Assembly: GCF_023238205.1 (NCBI RefSeq)
Contig: NZ_CP096659.1
Location: 2,993,626-3,057,625, forward strand
Length of the DNA stretch: 64,000 nucleotides
Reading direction: 5' to 3'
Origin: Halorussus limi
Lineage (GTDB): Archaea; Halobacteriota; Halobacteria; Halobacteriales; Haladaptataceae
Within the stretch, counting starts at the first letter, position 1, and the number at the start of each line of letters is the position of its first letter. The translations under genes were made by a program, and so were the position numbers. Positions 26,785 through 36,099 of the stretch are shown here, one piece after another. The notes under the pieces are model-generated. The model was not told where the DNA came from and did not search any database. It saw only the letters and a program-made list of their open reading frames with translations.

Positions 26785-27969
26785 ATGACACGACACAATA
26801 ACCGATCCGACAATGACCGATTCGCAACCATCGCAGTCGGTGCAGCTGAAACTGAAATACATCCGCACAGAGAGGGAACGAACGACGTCGTCCCGCCGAT
26901 TCACCTTTCGACTACGTTCGAGTGGGCTAACGGAGAGGACGCCAACGAACACGACTATTCGCGCGAGAGCAATCCGACGCGGGCAGCCCTCGAAGAGCAG
27001 TTAGCCCGCCTCGAAGGTGGCGAGCATGCGTTGGCGTTCGCCTCCGGAATGGCCGCCACATCAACGACGATGCTAGCGCTGGTCCCTCCGGGCGGCCACG
27101 TCGTCTCCTCGGACACCATCTATAGCGGGACCGAAAAACTGCTCACGGAACACATGGCCGGGCATCTCGGTGTTGACATCGACTTCGTTGACGCTCGTGA
27201 CCCCGGCAACGTTGCCGATGCAGTCAACGCAGACACTGACTTGATCTGGGCAGAAACCCCGTCGAACCCCTTGATCCGGTTATGCGATATCCAGACGATA
27301 GCCGACATCGCCGATGACCACGATGTCCTGTTCGGCGTGGACAGTACGTTTGCGAGTCCGTACTATCAAGCCCCACTCAACCTGGGTGCCGACATCGTCG
27401 TTCACAGCACCACTAAGTATCTCAACGGACACTCCGACTCGATTGGTGGTGCTGTCATCACCGACAACGATGGGGTTTTCGAGCGATTAGCGTTCGCGCA
27501 GCGGGTTGGACTCGGGAATATGCTTTCGCCGTTCGACTGCTACCTCGTTGCGCGAGGCATCAAGACGCTGCCCGCACGGATGGAACATCACGAGAGGAAC
27601 GCGATGGCAGTTGCCCGGTTCCTCGAAGGCCATGATCGGATCGCTCGGGTCCACTATCCTGGTCTTGAAAGCCACCCGCAACACGACCTTGCGACCGAGC
27701 AGATGTCGGGGTACAGCGGGATGCTATCCTTCGAGTTCGATGGGACGCTCATCGAACTTGAAGCGTTTGTCGAGGGACTTGAGGTATTCACGCCGGGGGC
27801 CAGTCTCGGCGGGGTCGAAAGCCTTGTTGAGGTACCGTCACTCATGATCCCCGACGAGTTCAGTCGTAGTGAGGAGTCAGCGGAGATTCCCGAAACGTTA
27901 GTCCGGGTGTCCGTTGGCCTCGAAGATGCCGATGACCTCTGCGAGGACCTCCGGACGGCGCTACCGTGA
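26785..27969 (+). CDS. PLP-dependent cystathionine synthase/lyase family enzyme
   Basis: A 394-residue Cys/Met-metabolism PLP enzyme. It shows YSRESNPTRAALE near 55, ASGMAAT near 85, AETPSNPL near 153 and the PLP-lysine motif HSTTKYLNGHSD near 210, with RVSVGLED at the C-terminus. These are the marks of cystathionine gamma-synthase, gamma-lyase and methionine gamma-lyase. The active-site aromatic at the YSGTEKL position is present. The sequence alone does not separate synthase from lyase. In halophiles the enzyme acts in methionine/cysteine transsulfuration. Start ATG 26785 gives family length. Confidence 0.93.
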   Translation: MTRHNNRSDNDRFATIAVGAAETEIHPHREGTNDVVPPIHLSTTFEWANGEDANEHDYSRESNPTRAALEEQLARLEGGEHALAFASGMAATSTTMLALVPPGGHVVSSDTIYSGTEKLLTEHMAGHLGVDIDFVDARDPGNVADAVNADTDLIWAETPSNPLIRLCDIQTIADIADDHDVLFGVDSTFASPYYQAPLNLGADIVVHSTTKYLNGHSDSIGGAVITDNDGVFERLAFAQRVGLGNMLSPFDCYLVARGIKTLPARMEHHERNAMAVARFLEGHDRIARVHYPGLESHPQHDLATEQMSGYSGMLSFEFDGTLIELEAFVEGLEVFTPGASLGGVESLVEVPSLMIPDEFSRSEESAEIPETLVRVSVGLEDADDLCEDLRTALP

Positions 27970-28159
27970 ACTCCCCCTTTGCCTCATTCCCTATTCTTTG
28001 ACCTGATGAGCGCGGAAACGCACGCTGTGCTGCTGAATACAACCTCCGCTTCTCACACACAGTACGGTCAACTATTGAGAACTTCAACAGGGTCTTCGAT
28101 CTGTTATTTATGTGAGTTGAATCCCCAGTTTGACTATCCCTGCCTTCCCAGCTGACGTT

Positions 28160-28981
28160 ATGCCTCGTGATCTCTATGACTGTACTGCGGCCGAACTCGC
28201 CACGTACTCCGTCGAACACCTCGACCACGGCACGCCACCTGGCGACGCCGCCGCGTGGCTTGATGAGAACGGGTACGATGCTGCCCCGGTCTACGCTGAC
28301 GACGACCCAATCGGGTTCATCCACACGGACGATGTCACGACTGACGACGACGGCGACACTCTCGACGACCATCTCACCCCGCTCACCATCGACTACATGA
28401 TCAGCGGCGACACCTCGTTCACAGACGTCCTCTCCGCACTCATTGAGAAACCCGTTTATTTCCTCGGCGGGCACAATCACGTCACCGGTATCCTCACTCG
28501 CGCCGATCTCAACACCGCCCCAGCGCGCATCTACTTGTTCGACCGGATCACGTACCTCGAAGAACATCTCCGCGAACTCATCCTCGAAAATGCACCGAAC
28601 TGGAAGCAAACCTCCGTCACGAGGGACGAACTCGACGATATCGAAGACCGGTACGAAGACGCACAAGCCGCCAACGTCGCCCTAGAGGAGATCCACTACG
28701 CACAATTCTCGACGCTCAAAACTATCGTCAAAAGCGTCGAACCCTGCTGGGAGGCCTGCGGCTTCTCGACGAAAGGAGAAGCCGACTCTCGACTCCACGA
28801 AATCAAAGAACTCCGCAACGACGTCGCCCACGCCAACCTCCTCGTCGAAAACACCGACAGCAACGACTTCCTCAGTAGCGGTCGCACCACAGAAAATCTC
28901 CACAACGCCCTCGAAACTATCGAGCAAGTCCTCATACATCTCCAAAACGCAGGGTACGACCCAGGGTCGTCAGAGACATAA
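28160..28981 (+). CDS. CBS-pair protein with HEPN-like C-terminal domain
   Basis: A 273-residue protein. The N-terminal 120 residues are a CBS pair (PGDAAAWLDENGYDAAPVYA, then TSFTDVLSALIEKPVYFLGG), which usually senses adenosine nucleotides. The C-terminal half is helical and holds ELRNDVAH, an R-x4-H motif that is the catalytic signature of HEPN ribonucleases. A nucleotide-gated RNase, as seen in defence systems, is an attractive reading. The HEPN call rests on this motif and the helical context. Start is ATG 28160 rather than an upstream TTG. It stands alone. Confidence 0.75.
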   Translation: MPRDLYDCTAAELATYSVEHLDHGTPPGDAAAWLDENGYDAAPVYADDDPIGFIHTDDVTTDDDGDTLDDHLTPLTIDYMISGDTSFTDVLSALIEKPVYFLGGHNHVTGILTRADLNTAPARIYLFDRITYLEEHLRELILENAPNWKQTSVTRDELDDIEDRYEDAQAANVALEEIHYAQFSTLKTIVKSVEPCWEACGFSTKGEADSRLHEIKELRNDVAHANLLVENTDSNDFLSSGRTTENLHNALETIEQVLIHLQNAGYDPGSSET

Positions 28982-29141
28982 GCGCCAGGGTACGCTTCGA
29001 TCTTGACCCTCTCTTGAACTACCGTGTCTGGTAGCATCGCTACTTCTCAGTACTAGAGTCGAAATCTGGATCTTCGTAGCAAGTGGTTTGCTGCACCTCC
29101 TGAACTCTGCAGCGCCGCCTGTGATCTCCTGTTCTACGCGG

Positions 29142-30260
29142 TTATTCCGTTGCTTGTCGCTTGATGAACATGTCGAATAGCGGCGTCTGTTTGACCACCC
29201 CGTTGCGCAGTCGCCGAAGATATTTCGATTCGAGGAATGTAACCGTGGCCTCGACGCGTGCCATGCGTTTCACGCGTGCTGCGTCGGGTCGACGCCGGGA
29301 CTCGAACCTGGTAAGTGCCTTGGACAGATGGTCGGAGCGGGACGTGGCGAGTTCCTGTGCGAGAACACGCGCGTCTTGGAGTGCGAGCGACGCGCCCATC
29401 CCTGAAATTGGATGCACTGCATGGGCGGCATCACCGAGTAACGCAATTCGGTCAGTATGCCAGGTGTCACAGGTCACGTCGCGGACGCGGTCAAAGAAGG
29501 GCTCGTCGTCGGTCCCGTCAAGAAGAGCGGGTAGCTGCCAGCCGATTGTTTCGGCTTGCGCCCGCAGTTCCTCACGCCCCGGTGGGTTTGGAGGACTGTC
29601 GAGTCGTGCAGCGAGATTGAATCCGACGCGGTCACCGACACGAGCGACGAATCCCTCACTTCCGGGGCCCCAGACACTGACCATATCCTGCCCGACGTCC
29701 ACATCCTGTTGGGCCCATAGCGACCACACGTAGGTATCGTATTCCCGTTTCGACCAGTCATCGAAGCACTGACTGCGAACGACGGAATGGATACCGTCAG
29801 CACCGATTACGAGGTCAAATACTTCAGTCGTCCCGTCATCAAAGGTGACGGTCACACCGTCGGCGTGCTCGTTGATGTGCTCAGGAGATGTTCCCATTCG
29901 AATCCAGTCTGACGGGACGTTTTCTCGTAGTGCCGCGTGGAGGTCAGCACGGTGGATGACCAGTAGGAGTGTCTGTTCGGGGGAAAGAGATGTGCGTGTG
30001 AGAACCTCACCGCCGCTCGCGCGAATCTCAAATCCATTAGGATCGGCTGCTCGCTTATGGGCGGCATCGAGGAGTCCGAGTTCGTCGAGGACGGCGAGTC
30101 CGTCTTCCCAAAGCCCAATCCCGTACCCAGAACCTCGCCACTCGGTTGCTTGTTCGATGATCGTCGGCTCATACTCCTGGCGTTGAAGGTACCCTGCCAA
30201 GCTTAGCCCGGCAAGACCCCCGCCGACAATCAGTACGTCAGTCTTCGAGTGGTGGGTCAT
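29142..30260 (-). CDS. FAD-dependent monooxygenase
   Basis: A 372-residue class A flavin monooxygenase of the p-hydroxybenzoate/salicylate hydroxylase type. The FAD Rossmann motif VLIVGGGLAGLSLAG is at residues 9-23. DLVIGADGIHSVVR near 150 and the second FAD motif LLGDAAHAVHPISGMGA near 275 complete the family set. It hydroxylates an unidentified, probably aromatic, substrate with NAD(P)H. Its ATG overlaps the TGA of the upstream nuclease gene by 4 nt (ATGA), so the two are translationally coupled. That is unusual for a metabolic enzyme. Confidence 0.92.
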   Translation of the reverse strand: MTHHSKTDVLIVGGGLAGLSLAGYLQRQEYEPTIIEQATEWRGSGYGIGLWEDGLAVLDELGLLDAAHKRAADPNGFEIRASGGEVLTRTSLSPEQTLLLVIHRADLHAALRENVPSDWIRMGTSPEHINEHADGVTVTFDDGTTEVFDLVIGADGIHSVVRSQCFDDWSKREYDTYVWSLWAQQDVDVGQDMVSVWGPGSEGFVARVGDRVGFNLAARLDSPPNPPGREELRAQAETIGWQLPALLDGTDDEPFFDRVRDVTCDTWHTDRIALLGDAAHAVHPISGMGASLALQDARVLAQELATSRSDHLSKALTRFESRRRPDAARVKRMARVEATVTFLESKYLRRLRNGVVKQTPLFDMFIKRQATE

Positions 30261-31606
30261 ACTGACACGTCGTCCGTTATCGTCGTCTCGTAGAGCCGGT
30301 CAATCGTCTCGATCAGTTCGGGGTTCGAGAGAACGCCCTCCTTGACGGCCCGGGAGAGTGCGTCGAGATACGCTTCGAAGAAATCATCGTGACGGTCAAC
30401 GTCGATCTCGTACTCTGCTCGGAGAACGTTTGATTTGTTCCCCGTGATTGTGAGTTTCGTCCCGTTGATGGCGTCGCTAATCTCGGACTGTGTATTCGAG
30501 AACCGGTCGGCGAACCCGTTGTAGAAGTCCTCGTGCCCAGACGGAGCGTTCCTGACGTAGACGACGAGCGTGTGATCCCGGACAGCGTCTTCTCGATTAC
30601 GCTCAAGTCGATGCAGGAAACCAACCCGCGCATTCGGTTTAATCGCATCCGAAACTGGACGGTCCTCATCGACCTTCCGCCACCACTCTCGCGGGAACAG
30701 CCACGCCCAATCAGACGTCCCTTGTCGGAACGTCCACTGTCGCCGCTCACCGGTCGCCATCTCCAGCTCTACTGCCGCGTACTCATCAGGCACGTCCGGA
30801 TCATCGAGAAGCTCAGCCGCATCCAGCGTTTGCGCCAGCCGTGTCCCCCAGATCTCCTCGAATTCCGACCACTCCTCCTCGAACGCCGCCTCCAAGTCCG
30901 AGATTACACCGTAGTTCTCAACGTACAGTTCCACCATTTCGTGCTGATTCTCCTGATACTCGGTCATCGTGAGTTCACTCCGAATCGTGTCGACAAAGTC
31001 TTTCAACTGCGCTGTGGTCCGCGCCGGGTACTCGTCGTAGCTTTCCACCAAGAATGACTGTAGCTCTGCAGCCAGCCACTCCCACGAGACATGCACAAAT
31101 TCCTCAGCGTCCGGTGACGACGCAGATTCCGGGGCCAAGAAAACGTAGTGCTGGCCATCAACTGGTACCTCGGACTTGTCAAGCCCGATTCCATCGAACG
31201 AATCCACACCGACGTACCGTGGTGTCTGGTCGTCGCCTTCTGACGCATGGACTTTCAATTCCCAGCAGATGAACCACTCGTCGGACGCCCACAACACGAC
31301 ATCGGGAATCCCGTCCGACGTCGCCACCTCCTGTGCGATCTGGATATCGTCAATGTCGAACCGCGAAAACTCGTACTCCAAGTCATCTCGATCAGACAAC
31401 GCCGCCAACACGTGTTCTAACAACGCATGGTTCAGCCCGTGCGGCGCGTCCGGCGTCAAGAAATGAACGAGGAACTGCTGCCAGTCACGCTCCTGCGTAC
31501 TCCGGCCAAGCACCTGCAGCGTTGTCGGCGGCGGCTCCTCCGCCTCCGGAAGCGCAGCGAGCCGCTGCCGGACCGCCGCTAATTCCGCCTCAATACTTCG
31601 AGTCAT
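30257..31606 (-). CDS. PD-(D/E)XK nuclease family protein
   Basis: A 449-residue protein with a PD-(D/E)XK core: D102 in GIPDVVL and E116-x-K118 in FICWELKV, preceded by the helix ERDWQQFLVHFL. This resembles the PDDEXK_4-type nucleases found in defence loci. The C-terminal 250 residues are helical with beta stretches (VGFLHRLERNRE, then TLVVYVRNAP) and may bind nucleic acid or a partner. I start at ATG 31606, where the conserved helix begins soon after. It overlaps the monooxygenase gene by 4 nt. Confidence 0.8.
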   Translation of the reverse strand: MTRSIEAELAAVRQRLAALPEAEEPPPTTLQVLGRSTQERDWQQFLVHFLTPDAPHGLNHALLEHVLAALSDRDDLEYEFSRFDIDDIQIAQEVATSDGIPDVVLWASDEWFICWELKVHASEGDDQTPRYVGVDSFDGIGLDKSEVPVDGQHYVFLAPESASSPDAEEFVHVSWEWLAAELQSFLVESYDEYPARTTAQLKDFVDTIRSELTMTEYQENQHEMVELYVENYGVISDLEAAFEEEWSEFEEIWGTRLAQTLDAAELLDDPDVPDEYAAVELEMATGERRQWTFRQGTSDWAWLFPREWWRKVDEDRPVSDAIKPNARVGFLHRLERNREDAVRDHTLVVYVRNAPSGHEDFYNGFADRFSNTQSEISDAINGTKLTITGNKSNVLRAEYEIDVDRHDDFFEAYLDALSRAVKEGVLSNPELIETIDRLYETTITDDVSV

Positions 31607-32169
31607 ACCGCTACAATCACACACGGTGAAAATCAAAGTGACGCCACCCTCACTGCGTAGAGCAACCCACCAAGAGACCAGGACTACAGGGCAAATGCCG
31701 ACCGTACGTGAGCGAAGGTGTCATCTCAGGGTAGACGAGGACAGTATTCGATTGGCTCCACTCTCCCGGTTTTGCAACAATCATCGCGGACACCAAGCGC
31801 CTCTCGTGGAATCGGAAGTCAGATCTCTTACTCCCGTTGTACCCCTCGCTCTCAGGCATTGACGAAGTCTGCCCAAACGTCCGCGATGGAATTTTCGTAA
31901 CCGCGTCACCGCGAGCAGCTCGTTAGCCAAGACACGCCCTTAGATAGACTGTTAGGACTGATAAACGGCTATAAGGGATTATTTTGAGGGCGAGGGTTTA
32001 TAACTAACTGCGAGATAAACGGTTTGCCGTTCCAACACGACGGGAGCGCAGAACAACGTGACGCACCCATCGACCAAACCCGGGCCTACCCCTGCGAAGA
32101 TGGGAGCAGAGCCCACGGTATGATCGAAATAGTCGCTCGAACGGCACACCGAACCCGAGAAAAAGAAAC
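31607..32169 (+). other. 563-bp stretch without a supported gene
   Basis: Frames in both directions are short and lack halophile-type composition. One minus-strand frame (31650-31859) is open but basic and serine-rich, and I do not support it. The last 150 bp before 32170 are AT-richer, with TAAACGG repeated at 31962 and 32022, and probably hold the promoter of the following gene. Confidence 0.5.
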
Positions 32170-33111
32170 ATGACGCACGATACGGACTCAGAACAGACCG
32201 TCCGAGCACAGCTCAACGAAATAGCAGACCATTGTGAGACTCACGACGAGTACCCAGAGGACGTCTCCAAGACCGACGTGCAGGAACTCGGCCAAACCCT
32301 GCACGACCAACTCGCAGACCGCATCGAAACGTACGTCGCTGAGACGAACTTCACGCGCCGCGAAGCCGAAGTCTGGGCACTCTACAAGTACGTTGACGAG
32401 TACAACAACTTCGTGACCTACGACGGAGCAACGCTCCTCCTCTCCACACCCGGCACGGGATTCAGCGAGACGACCGAAGCGGACGAGGGAGCGGCGGTGA
32501 GCCAGTCGGTCACAAGCGAGGACGCCGAGCAGTTGTTCAGAGCTGCAGAGGAGAAGGTCGAAGACGCACGGCAGACCGTCGGCGCAGTCACTTTCCCCGA
32601 CCGAGATGAAGTCCTCACCAGCCCAAACCTGGTGTGGCTCAATCATCACACGGTGCAACGCTTACGCAGCCAACAACAGTCCGGCGAAACCACCCTCGAC
32701 GACGTCGCCACACGCATCCTGGATGAAACAGAAACGCAGCGCTCGCTCGAAGAGTTCGTCCACGGATACCTGGGCACCCGCGGCGAGGACAACGTAACTC
32801 AACTCGCCGTTGAGCGGGAGAGCTTCAAAACGGGTGCTCTTCAAATCACCTCGCACACGCTCACCCAAGAAGAACTGCCAGACATCGTCACGGAAACCGA
32901 CGCCATCATCCACCACGGCCACCGGTACGACCTCCACTTCCACGAAGACCCATTCGGACCGCGGGACCTCAATCGACTCACGCTGTATGCCGGAAACAAC
33001 ATCATCGGGATGGACGCAGTCTCGCTGAAGGAAGGGCTCGCCGCCGCAAACGAGCACATGAAGGACCTGCTCGAAAGCGACGAACCACTCGCCAGTCGAA
33101 CCGTAGAGTAA
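32170..33111 (+). CDS. uncharacterised haloarchaeal protein (313 aa)
   Basis: A 313-residue acidic protein beginning MTHDTDSEQTVRAQLNEIAD. An N-terminal helical region (ETNFTRREAEVWALYKYVD) could be a winged helix. The mid-part is a charged linker. The C-terminus contains IIHHGHRYDLHFHEDPFGPR and ends in a helical segment. The histidine-rich HHGHRYDLHFHED stretch could bind metal. I do not recognise the family. It faces away from the RAMP operon, with its stop about 110 bp from the HNH gene's end in a convergent arrangement. Confidence 0.65.
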   Translation: MTHDTDSEQTVRAQLNEIADHCETHDEYPEDVSKTDVQELGQTLHDQLADRIETYVAETNFTRREAEVWALYKYVDEYNNFVTYDGATLLLSTPGTGFSETTEADEGAAVSQSVTSEDAEQLFRAAEEKVEDARQTVGAVTFPDRDEVLTSPNLVWLNHHTVQRLRSQQQSGETTLDDVATRILDETETQRSLEEFVHGYLGTRGEDNVTQLAVERESFKTGALQITSHTLTQEELPDIVTETDAIIHHGHRYDLHFHEDPFGPRDLNRLTLYAGNNIIGMDAVSLKEGLAAANEHMKDLLESDEPLASRTVE

Positions 33112-33224
33112 ACACGACGTCGACGCCTCACCAACGCTCATTTTTCACGGAGAGACCCATCTATCGCATCTCCAATGGACTACTGCCGCAACCGATACTG
33201 ACTCATCCGCGTCCAACTCGTCAG

Positions 33225-34280
33225 TCAGAGCGCCGAATTCGCCTCTTGTAACGAATCGATTGCTTGCTGCAGATGCGTCCGCAGCTCATCACTGAGGTCA
33301 TCGTCATCTGCTGATCGGTCGTTCCGTCGGTCACCATCACGCGCTGCCTGTCCATCCGTGTTCGACTCGCGCGTCCCCCAGGTTTCAGTCCGCCCTAACG
33401 CTGCATCCTCTTGCTCGGCGACATCATCGAGCCGTTGCTGCTGGTCCGACTCGCTCTTCGTGGCCTGCGTGTTCCGTTCCCGTCTGGACTCATCAGTCGG
33501 GCGTCCACCCCGCCCGAACGCATCCAACGGGAAATCATAGGCGTACGCTCTCTTCACCTTGTTGAACGTTGTGCGGCGGGAGATACCCAGCACCTCAGTA
33601 ACGTCACTTCGGTCACACCCGCGTTCCAGCGCTTGCCGGACTTGTTCATCTTCCATGCGCTGCAACAGCAACTGCCGGTCGTCTGGGATGTGCCCGCGAG
33701 CAGAGTTCTCAATCTGATCGACGAGCCCCCACTCGCCGGTCTCGACATCCTTATCCACGATCTGCCGATCACGCGACTCGACACGGTTGTCAAGTCCCAT
33801 GAGCACCCAGAGTCGCTCCCGGACCGCAGACACCGACAGGTCCGCGGTCATCCCGGACGCGATATCCCCAGTCCGGCTTGGCCCGTGTGCCGCGAGGAAC
33901 TGCAGCACCTCAACGTCCTGCGGGAGCAACACGCTGCGATCCGCGTCCGTAATCGTCACCGGCGAGTCACCCGGCGTCGCCTGCTGATGTAGCCAACTGT
34001 GACACGGCCGGCACAGCAACGTCAAGTTCTCCATATCGTGCTCGCCCATCTCGTCCGGGTTACGTTCGATGTGGTGGACATGCAGCGTCGCCAACCCGCC
34101 TTTTTCGGGACCACGCCGCCCGCACGATTGACATCGATGCTTGTACTCCTCCAAGACATCCTGACGCGTGTCCGGGTCAACCGTCTCGTGACACTCACAG
34201 TGCCCCGGCCGATCAGCCCCGCTACTACCCGTTCGTTCGCCGCTCGATTCACCATGCCGTCGTGGTTCAGTCTCTGCCAT
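33225..34280 (-). CDS. HNH endonuclease with C-terminal HTH
   Basis: A 351-residue protein. The HNH core spans about residues 48-98: CQSCGRRGPEKGG, LHVHHIERNPDEMG and LTLLCRPCHSWLH, with zinc CxxC pairs and the catalytic His-His. A helical domain near 110-215 is followed by a HTH, DRSDVTEVLGISRRTTFNK. A long acidic, disordered tail follows. It lies 186 bp behind the exonuclease of the RAMP operon in the same direction and could supply a DNA-cutting function. Halophile RAMP (HRAMP) loci are known to carry variable nucleases. Confidence 0.85.
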   Translation of the reverse strand: MAETEPRRHGESSGERTGSSGADRPGHCECHETVDPDTRQDVLEEYKHRCQSCGRRGPEKGGLATLHVHHIERNPDEMGEHDMENLTLLCRPCHSWLHQQATPGDSPVTITDADRSVLLPQDVEVLQFLAAHGPSRTGDIASGMTADLSVSAVRERLWVLMGLDNRVESRDRQIVDKDVETGEWGLVDQIENSARGHIPDDRQLLLQRMEDEQVRQALERGCDRSDVTEVLGISRRTTFNKVKRAYAYDFPLDAFGRGGRPTDESRRERNTQATKSESDQQQRLDDVAEQEDAALGRTETWGTRESNTDGQAARDGDRRNDRSADDDDLSDELRTHLQQAIDSLQEANSAL

Positions 34281-34465
34281 GCTTCGTCCTCGCGTTGATC
34301 GGTCACTCGTCGACGCTCCGAGTGCTGAGTGATGTATCGCTTCAAACCGCAGGTACTCAGACGGCTCTCCATTGAATCAAGATCGGCAGTCACCCCGGAT
34401 CCCACGGGGCACTGTAGCTCCTCTGCCGACCTACAGATCCCGGGGATAGGTGAGTTCGAATCACG

Positions 34466-35128
34466 TCACACCTCTCTGGTCGGGGTAAGCGACTTCACTT
34501 TGAACTCCGATTTCGAGCAGTACCGCTCAGCGACACGGCCAAGCGCCCGCGTCCGCAACACGTCCGCGACATTATGCTGCACTAACTCTGCGAACCACCC
34601 GTTCTCAAACGCCGGAACGGCCGCGTCACTCCCATCAAACGGATCGAGGTCGCCGTACTCGCCATCACACAACAGGTCGTACACGCTGCCCAGATCGTGC
34701 TGGTCATCGCCGTTGACGGTCGTGTTGAACCGGTCAGTGACGAGCGGCATCACATCCGCGTACGGCACGTCCACGAACGGCCACTGCATGTCGAGCTGCG
34801 CATACCGCGTCCGGAGGAACGGCACGTCGAACCCGCCGTTCCACCGCTCACCATTGTACGCGACCAACAACACGTCCGAGCCGCTGAGTCGCTCCGCAAC
34901 AAACTCCGTCACGGCCGCGAGCACACTTTCCTCGCACTCGTGTGTCGAGACGTCTACGTGCACCGGCACCTGCTCTTGCACTGTCGCCTGCAGCTCTCGC
35001 GCCGGACGATTCCCCGTCTGAACGAACACCTGCACACCCATCGACACCGCGAACCCGACCACCGTCACTTCGTCATCAACGCCGAACCCAGTCGTCTCAA
35101 TATCGAACGCCACCTGCTCCAACACCAC
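34466..35128 (-). CDS. DEDD-family 3'-5' exonuclease, RAMP operon
   Basis: A 220-residue RNase H-fold exonuclease. ExoI motif FDIETTG is at residues 8-14, a D-containing middle motif is LLVAYNGERWNGGFDVPF near 90, and a final Asp sits in VQHNVADVLRTRAL near 195. This is the DEDD set of predicted RNase_H_2-type 3'-5' exonucleases. The GTG start overlaps the TAG stop of the gene upstream in the operon. Within an array-less CRISPR-like operon it is the best candidate for processing guide RNA or degrading target nucleic acid. Confidence 0.85.
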   Translation of the reverse strand: MVLEQVAFDIETTGFGVDDEVTVVGFAVSMGVQVFVQTGNRPARELQATVQEQVPVHVDVSTHECEESVLAAVTEFVAERLSGSDVLLVAYNGERWNGGFDVPFLRTRYAQLDMQWPFVDVPYADVMPLVTDRFNTTVNGDDQHDLGSVYDLLCDGEYGDLDPFDGSDAAVPAFENGWFAELVQHNVADVLRTRALGRVAERYCSKSEFKVKSLTPTREV

Positions 35129-36099
35129 TACACCTCACCTCCAGCCCCGGCAGCCCTACGCTCCGAGACGCGATCCTCACTCGCCGGGCGGACACAGAAC
35201 TCACCGAACCCGAACCGCGAATGCGTCCCAACACGCAACACACCATTCCGCGCCGTCTCGACCGGCTCATCACCAGCATACTGCACGACTTGCCCGTGAT
35301 CCACCGTCGTCACTGCGTACGTCTCGTCACCGTCCACGAGCCGTGTCGCCCGGCGACGCAACCCGCCCTGTGACACGGGACTCAGTTCGTCCGTGTCGAC
35401 ACGCCACCACCACGGCACGTCCTGCGCATCGCCACTCGGATGCTCCGACTCCAACACGAACGGCGACACCAACTCAATCCGGCACGACTCGCCACTCGCC
35501 TGCGCTGCCTTCAGCCGCGAGAAGTCGAGTGCGTCCAGATCCACGATCTGCGTGTCAACGACTGAGACCTCGCCGAACCCGTAGTTCCGCGCACCACCGA
35601 CCTGCAGGCCGTCAAGCACATCCTCATCAACCGGGACAACACTGCCGTCACCCTGCCTACTGTGGAGGTAGCAGTGCAGGTACCACGACACCGACCGCCG
35701 CCGATTCCGCTGCCCCGCTGGCCGCCCAAACCAGCACGTATCGTCGAACGCTACCCGACCACCGTGCAGTTGCAAGTCGTGGACGTTATGCGCGTCCCGC
35801 GGCCGCGAATCCAGCAACCACCGCTGCGCCGCATCACGAAACACGAACAAATCCTCGTACACCTCAACGTCCGGCAGCGACTGCCCGAGCTTCCCAGCAT
35901 ACCCATCCTGCGACGCCCCAGCCGGGTACTCACCGTACTCCCCCGGCACGAACACCCCATGACTTACGCGCAGCGACCGGCGCGTCTCCGCATCAACACG
36001 CCGTGCGACCGCATTGAACAACGCGTTCCCCGTCACGAAGTACGGATGCCCGAGGTACTGCCCGTCGAACTCAAACAGCACCTGCTGGATCCGCGTCAC
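35128..36099 (-). CDS. RAMP-superfamily Cas5/Cas6-like protein
   Basis: A 323-residue protein with two glycine-rich loops of the RAMP type, GGARNYGFGEV at 168-178 and GTHSRFGFGEF at 291-301. This suggests two ferredoxin-like RRM domains. Cas5/Cas6 relatives bind the 5' or 3' part of CRISPR RNA. No clear catalytic histidine of Cas6 can be assigned. It is the fourth gene in a minus-strand operon and overlaps its upstream neighbour by 4 nt. I read it as the diverged Cas5 (or Cas6) component of an HRAMP-like system. Confidence 0.8.
   Translation of the reverse strand: MTRIQQVLFEFDGQYLGHPYFVTGNALFNAVARRVDAETRRSLRVSHGVFVPGEYGEYPAGASQDGYAGKLGQSLPDVEVYEDLFVFRDAAQRWLLDSRPRDAHNVHDLQLHGGRVAFDDTCWFGRPAGQRNRRRSVSWYLHCYLHSRQGDGSVVPVDEDVLDGLQVGGARNYGFGEVSVVDTQIVDLDALDFSRLKAAQASGESCRIELVSPFVLESEHPSGDAQDVPWWWRVDTDELSPVSQGGLRRRATRLVDGDETYAVTTVDHGQVVQYAGDEPVETARNGVLRVGTHSRFGFGEFCVRPASEDRVSERRAAGAGGEV

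Noticed and set aside
31650-31859. 69-residue minus-strand frame
   Set aside because: Serine/basic composition, no motif and no link to neighbours. It is not supported as a gene.
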